DNA of 6,951 nt. Origin: Hyphomicrobiales bacterium (GTDB lineage: Bacteria; Pseudomonadota; Alphaproteobacteria; Rhizobiales; Xanthobacteraceae). The DNA lies in contig JACQDO010000289.1 of the NCBI GenBank assembly GCA_016201085.1, positions 1 through 6,951 of the forward strand, written 5' to 3'. The translations under genes were made by a program, and so were the position numbers. Shown one piece after another: positions 4,825-6,951 of the stretch. The notes beneath the pieces were generated by a model, which was not told the DNA's origin, ran no database searches, and saw only the letters and a program-made list of their open reading frames with translations. How positions within the stretch are numbered: position 1 is the first letter of the stretch; each line of letters starts with the position of its first letter.

Positions 4825-5721
4825 TCACCGGTGCATCAGCGTGCCGACGCCGTGGTCGGTCAAGAGTTCGAGCAGCACCGCGTGCGGCACCTTGCCGTCC
4901 ATGATCACCACGCCCTCGACGCCCTGGTCGAGCGCATAGATGCAGGTCTCGACCTTGGGGATCATGCCGCCCGAGATGGTGCCGTCGGCGATCAGCCGGC
5001 GCGCGTCGGCCAAGGACAGCTCGGCGATCAGGCTCTTCGACTTGTCGAGCACGCCCGGCACGTCGGTGAGCAGCAGCAGGCGCTTGGCCTTGAGCGCGCC
5101 GGCAATGGCGCCGGCGAAGGTGTCGGCATTGACGTTGAAGGTGCCGCCGCTGGCCGAGGTCGCCACCGGCGCCAGCACCGGGATCATCTCCTTGCCCAGC
5201 ACGTGATTGAGCACGGTGAGGTCGACTCTGTCGGGCTCGCCGACGAAGCCGAGATCGACCACCTTCTCGATGTTGGAATCGGGATCGACCACGGTGCGGG
5301 TGACCTTCCTGGCCTGCACCATGTTGCCGTCCTTGCCGCACAGGCCGACCGCCTTGCCGCCGGCGGCGTTGATGTAGCCGACGATCTGCTTGTTGATCGA
5401 GCCGGCCAGCACCATCTCGACGATCTCGACGGTGGCGGCGTCGGTGATGCGCAGGCCGGCGGCGAATTCCGACTTGATGCCGAGCTTCTTGAGCATGGCC
5501 GCGATCTGCGGCCCGCCGCCGTGCACCACCACCGGATTGATGGCGGCCTGTTCCAGCAGCACGACGTCGCGGGCGAAAGCGCGCGCCAGCTCCTCCTCGC
5601 CCATGGCGTGACCGCCGTATTTGATGACGATGGTCTCTTCGTCGTAGCGCTGCATGTGCGGCAGCGCCTCGGACAGGATGCGGGCCTGTTCCTGCGGATC
5701 GATTTTGGGAGCTTTGCTCAT
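4825..5721 (-). CDS. argB: Acetylglutamate kinase (N-acetyl-L-glutamate 5-phosphotransferase)
   Basis: ArgB phosphorylates N-acetylglutamate with ATP, the second step of arginine biosynthesis, in the cytoplasm. The 298-residue protein is full length. It has the glycine-rich phosphate loop with catalytic lysine K34 in [11 protein letters not shown] (31-41), the substrate loop VVHGGGPQI (65-73), RITD (91-94), NVNAD (196-200), and the second catalytic lysine K256 in SGGMIPKVE (250-258). An extra N-terminal helix ([19 protein letters not shown], 8-26) is the feature that links dimers into arginine-sensitive hexamers in this family, so feedback inhibition by arginine is likely. The start ATG 5721 has GAGG 8 nt upstream. 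It lies 60 bp after engB on the same strand and is probably cotranscribed with it; a palindromic repeat follows the stop at once. Confidence 0.97.
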   Translation of the reverse strand: MSKAPKIDPQEQARILSEALPHMQRYDEETIVIKYGGHAMGEEELARAFARDVVLLEQAAINPVVVHGGGPQIAAMLKKLGIKSEFAAGLRITDAATVEIVEMVLAGSINKQIVGYINAAGGKAVGLCGKDGNMVQARKVTRTVVDPDSNIEKVVDLGFVGEPDRVDLTVLNHVLGKEMIPVLAPVATSASGGTFNVNADTFAGAIAGALKAKRLLLLTDVPGVLDKSKSLIAELSLADARRLIADGTISGGMIPKVETCIYALDQGVEGVVIMDGKVPHAVLLELLTDHGVGTLMHR

Positions 5722-5781
5722 GGCGGTGGCCTCACTGCGGCTGCGGCGTTTCTAGCCGAGGGGCGGGCAATCGACAATGAG

Positions 5782-6450
5782 TTAACGGCCTCTTTCCTCA
5801 AGCAGTCGGGCGATGGCCGCGCGCAGCTCGGTCAGGCCGCTGCCTTCGCGCGCCGAAGTGGCCAGCACGCCGGGAAAGGCGCCCGGCCATTTGGCCAGCG
5901 CCGCCTCGACCTCGGCAATGCGCGCCGTGAGCTCGGCCGGCTTCACCTCGTCGGCTTTGGTGAGCACGATCTGGTAGCTGACCGCCGCCCCACCCAGCGC
6001 CTGGAAGGTCGGCTCGTCGGCGGCCTTGAGGCCGTGGCGGGCGTCGACCAGCACATAGACGCGGGCGAGATTGGCGCGGCCGCGCAGGTAGGCCTCGATC
6101 AGCGCCGTCCATTCCGCGATCTTGGCTTTGGCGGCGGCGGCATAGCCGTAGCCCGGCATGTCGACGATGTTGAGAGCGTCGCCGCCGGTGAAGAAGATCA
6201 GTTGCTGCGTGCGTCCGGGCGTGCGCGAGGTGCGCGCCAGCGCCTTGCGGCCGGTGAGCGCGTTGATCAGGCTCGACTTGCCGACATTGGAGCGGCCGGC
6301 GAAGGCGATCTCGCTGCCGCGCATCGGCGGCAGCGAGGCGGGCGAGGAGGCGGCGGCGACGAAACGCCAGTCGCCGGAAAACAGCCGGCGGCCGGTCTCG
6401 ATTTCGTTGCGGGTGTATTCGGTGTCCATGGTTCGCCGCGCGTCTATCAC
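5782..6450 (-). CDS. engB: Ribosome-biogenesis GTP-binding protein EngB (YsxC/YihA)
   Basis: EngB is a small essential GTPase that helps assemble the large ribosomal subunit. With GTG 6450 as start the product has 222 residues. The G motifs are in order: G1 GRSNVGKS (52-59), the switch segment TSRTPGRTQ with the G2 threonine, G3 DMPG in VDMPGYGYA (97-100), G4 TKAD (164-167) and G5 TSA (198-200). VYVLVDARHG is also typical of EngB. Two starts are possible. GTG 6450 overlaps the stop of the upstream gene as GTGA and has AGGA 3 nt upstream. ATG 6429 has no ribosome site. The N-terminus of the family is variable, so this is not settled by homology. The overlap suggests translational coupling to the upstream gene; argB follows 60 bp downstream. 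Confidence 0.95.
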   Translation of the reverse strand: MIDARRTMDTEYTRNEIETGRRLFSGDWRFVAAASSPASLPPMRGSEIAFAGRSNVGKSSLINALTGRKALARTSRTPGRTQQLIFFTGGDALNIVDMPGYGYAAAAKAKIAEWTALIEAYLRGRANLARVYVLVDARHGLKAADEPTFQALGGAAVSYQIVLTKADEVKPAELTARIAEVEAALAKWPGAFPGVLATSAREGSGLTELRAAIARLLEERGR

Positions 6451-6815
6451 GTTTCCTGTGGTTTGGCTGCATCGTCGTTGGCGGTCTCGGCCGCGCAAAA
6501 CTCGTTGATCCGCCGCGCCAGCTCATAGCGGAACGCGTCGATGTCCAGGTCGTTCTGCTCGGCTTGCGCATGGTGCTGGCCCAGCAGCGCGTTCAACTCG
6601 CGCAAGGTGCGCGTCAGCGCGCCGAGCGCGCGGCCGGCCTGCTCCATCTCGCGCGGATGCTGCGGCCCCGCCGCCAGTCGCGCGATGATCGCCTCGATGG
6701 CGGGAAGCACGCGGGCGACCGCGCCTTGCAGGCGTTGCACGATCGATATCGGATCGCTGTCGGTAGGGGCGCCCAGCTCCGCACAGGCCGGCGCAAGCGG
6801 CGACGTGTTGACCAA
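6447..6815 (-). CDS. Hypothetical helical protein upstream of engB
   Basis: The family is not recognised with certainty. The 122-residue product seems all-helical and soluble: a Pro/Ala-rich start, two amphipathic helices (IVQRLQGAVARVLPAIEAII; MEQAGRALGALTRTLRELNA, followed by LLG), then DAFRYELARRINEFCAAE and a polar tail. RTLRELNALL-type wording is recalled from rhizobial proteins near engB. The stop overlaps the GTG of engB, supporting a real, coupled gene. The first start codon is TTG 6815; there is no ATG before codon 57 and no good ribosome site for the TTG. The frame stays open upstream through the repeat to the window end without a start codon, so the true N-terminus is unsure. GTG at codon 26 (IVQRL) is an alternative start. 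Confidence 0.6.
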   Translation of the reverse strand: MVNTSPLAPACAELGAPTDSDPISIVQRLQGAVARVLPAIEAIIARLAAGPQHPREMEQAGRALGALTRTLRELNALLGQHHAQAEQNDLDIDAFRYELARRINEFCAAETANDDAAKPQET

Positions 6816-6841
6816 TACTCGTGCGGCGAACTCCGACTGCT

Positions 6842-6946
6842 CCCCTCCCCCTTGTGGGGAGGGGTTGGGGGTGGGGGTCGTTGTTGAATGATCGACATCA
6901 CTCGCCGCTACCCCCCTCCCTGACCCTCCCCCACAAGGGGGGAGGG
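6842..6946. repeat. Compound palindromic intergenic repeat, family A copy 2
   Basis: The left hairpin has a 9-bp perfect stem (6842-6850 with 6856-6864) and a CTTGT loop. The right hairpin has an 8-bp stem (6924-6931 with 6939-6946) and a 7-nt CACAAGG loop. The two halves are inverted relative to each other around a 34-bp centre (6877-6910) with no strong structure. Stem lengths and loop wording are the same as in the element at 3522-3660, so both belong to one family. It lies upstream of the hypothetical gene and may mark the end of the preceding transcription unit outside the window. Confidence 0.78.
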
Positions 6947-6951
6947 AAAAG

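Noticed and set aside
4831..6528. 565-codon open frame on the plus strand
   Set aside because: It is antisense to argB and engB, both of which have complete, unmistakable motifs. Its Ala/Gly/Asp/His-rich wording is the usual product of reading a GC-rich gene backwards.
1..6951. CRISPR arrays, tRNA or rRNA genes, transposases or integrases
   Set aside because: I saw no regularly spaced direct repeats, no tRNA- or rRNA-like sequence and no recombinase motifs. The repeats present are inverted, not direct arrays.

Overview
The window is high-GC DNA from an alphaproteobacterium, most likely a member of the Rhizobiales (Bradyrhizobium/Rhodopseudomonas/Pseudolabrys-like). The evidence is the wording of EngB, ArgB, DapD, the pyrimidine 5'-nucleotidase and the RpoA-like C-terminal domain, plus palindromic intergenic repeats of the kind common in that order. 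This placement rests on recalled family resemblance, not on a search.

Nearly all genes lie on the minus strand, so transcription runs from high to low coordinates. At the right end are a palindromic repeat (6842-6946), a small conserved-type protein of unknown function (6815-6447), the GTPase gene engB (6450-5782) and the arginine-biosynthesis kinase gene argB (5721-4825). Then come a second, different palindromic repeat (4721-4819), a secreted protein with two DUF1036 domains (4683-3697), a repeat of the same family as the right-hand one (3522-3660) and a HAD-type pyrimidine 5'-nucleotidase (3505-2804). At the left edge is dapD (lysine/diaminopimelate biosynthesis), cut by the window. From memory, engB, argB, the HAD phosphatase and dapD are usual neighbours in Rhizobiales, so these form the housekeeping backbone.

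Between the HAD gene and dapD lies accessory material. A divergently read hupE-like nickel/cobalt permease (728-1354, plus strand) faces a compact three-gene minus-strand cassette (2676-1386). The cassette consists of an unrecognised 114-aa protein, an XRE-type helix-turn-helix protein fused to a complete RNA polymerase alpha-subunit C-terminal domain, and a 102-residue protein with two membrane segments. The first two genes overlap by 25 bp and the third starts 14 bp after the second. In front of the first gene is a promoter with an exact TATAAT -10 box that coincides with two dyad-symmetric sequences, one a 20-bp near-perfect palindrome. This is the layout of an autoregulated toxin-antitoxin-like or defence-like operon.

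The fusion protein is the most interesting object here. It keeps, position for position, the alpha-CTD residues that in E. coli RpoA contact UP-element DNA (equivalents of R265, N268, C269, G296, K298, S299, E302) and sigma region 4 (equivalents of D259, E261). The regulator may therefore act by presenting a spare alpha-CTD at its operator. The function of the cassette is not known from the sequence; the toxin-antitoxin reading is inference.
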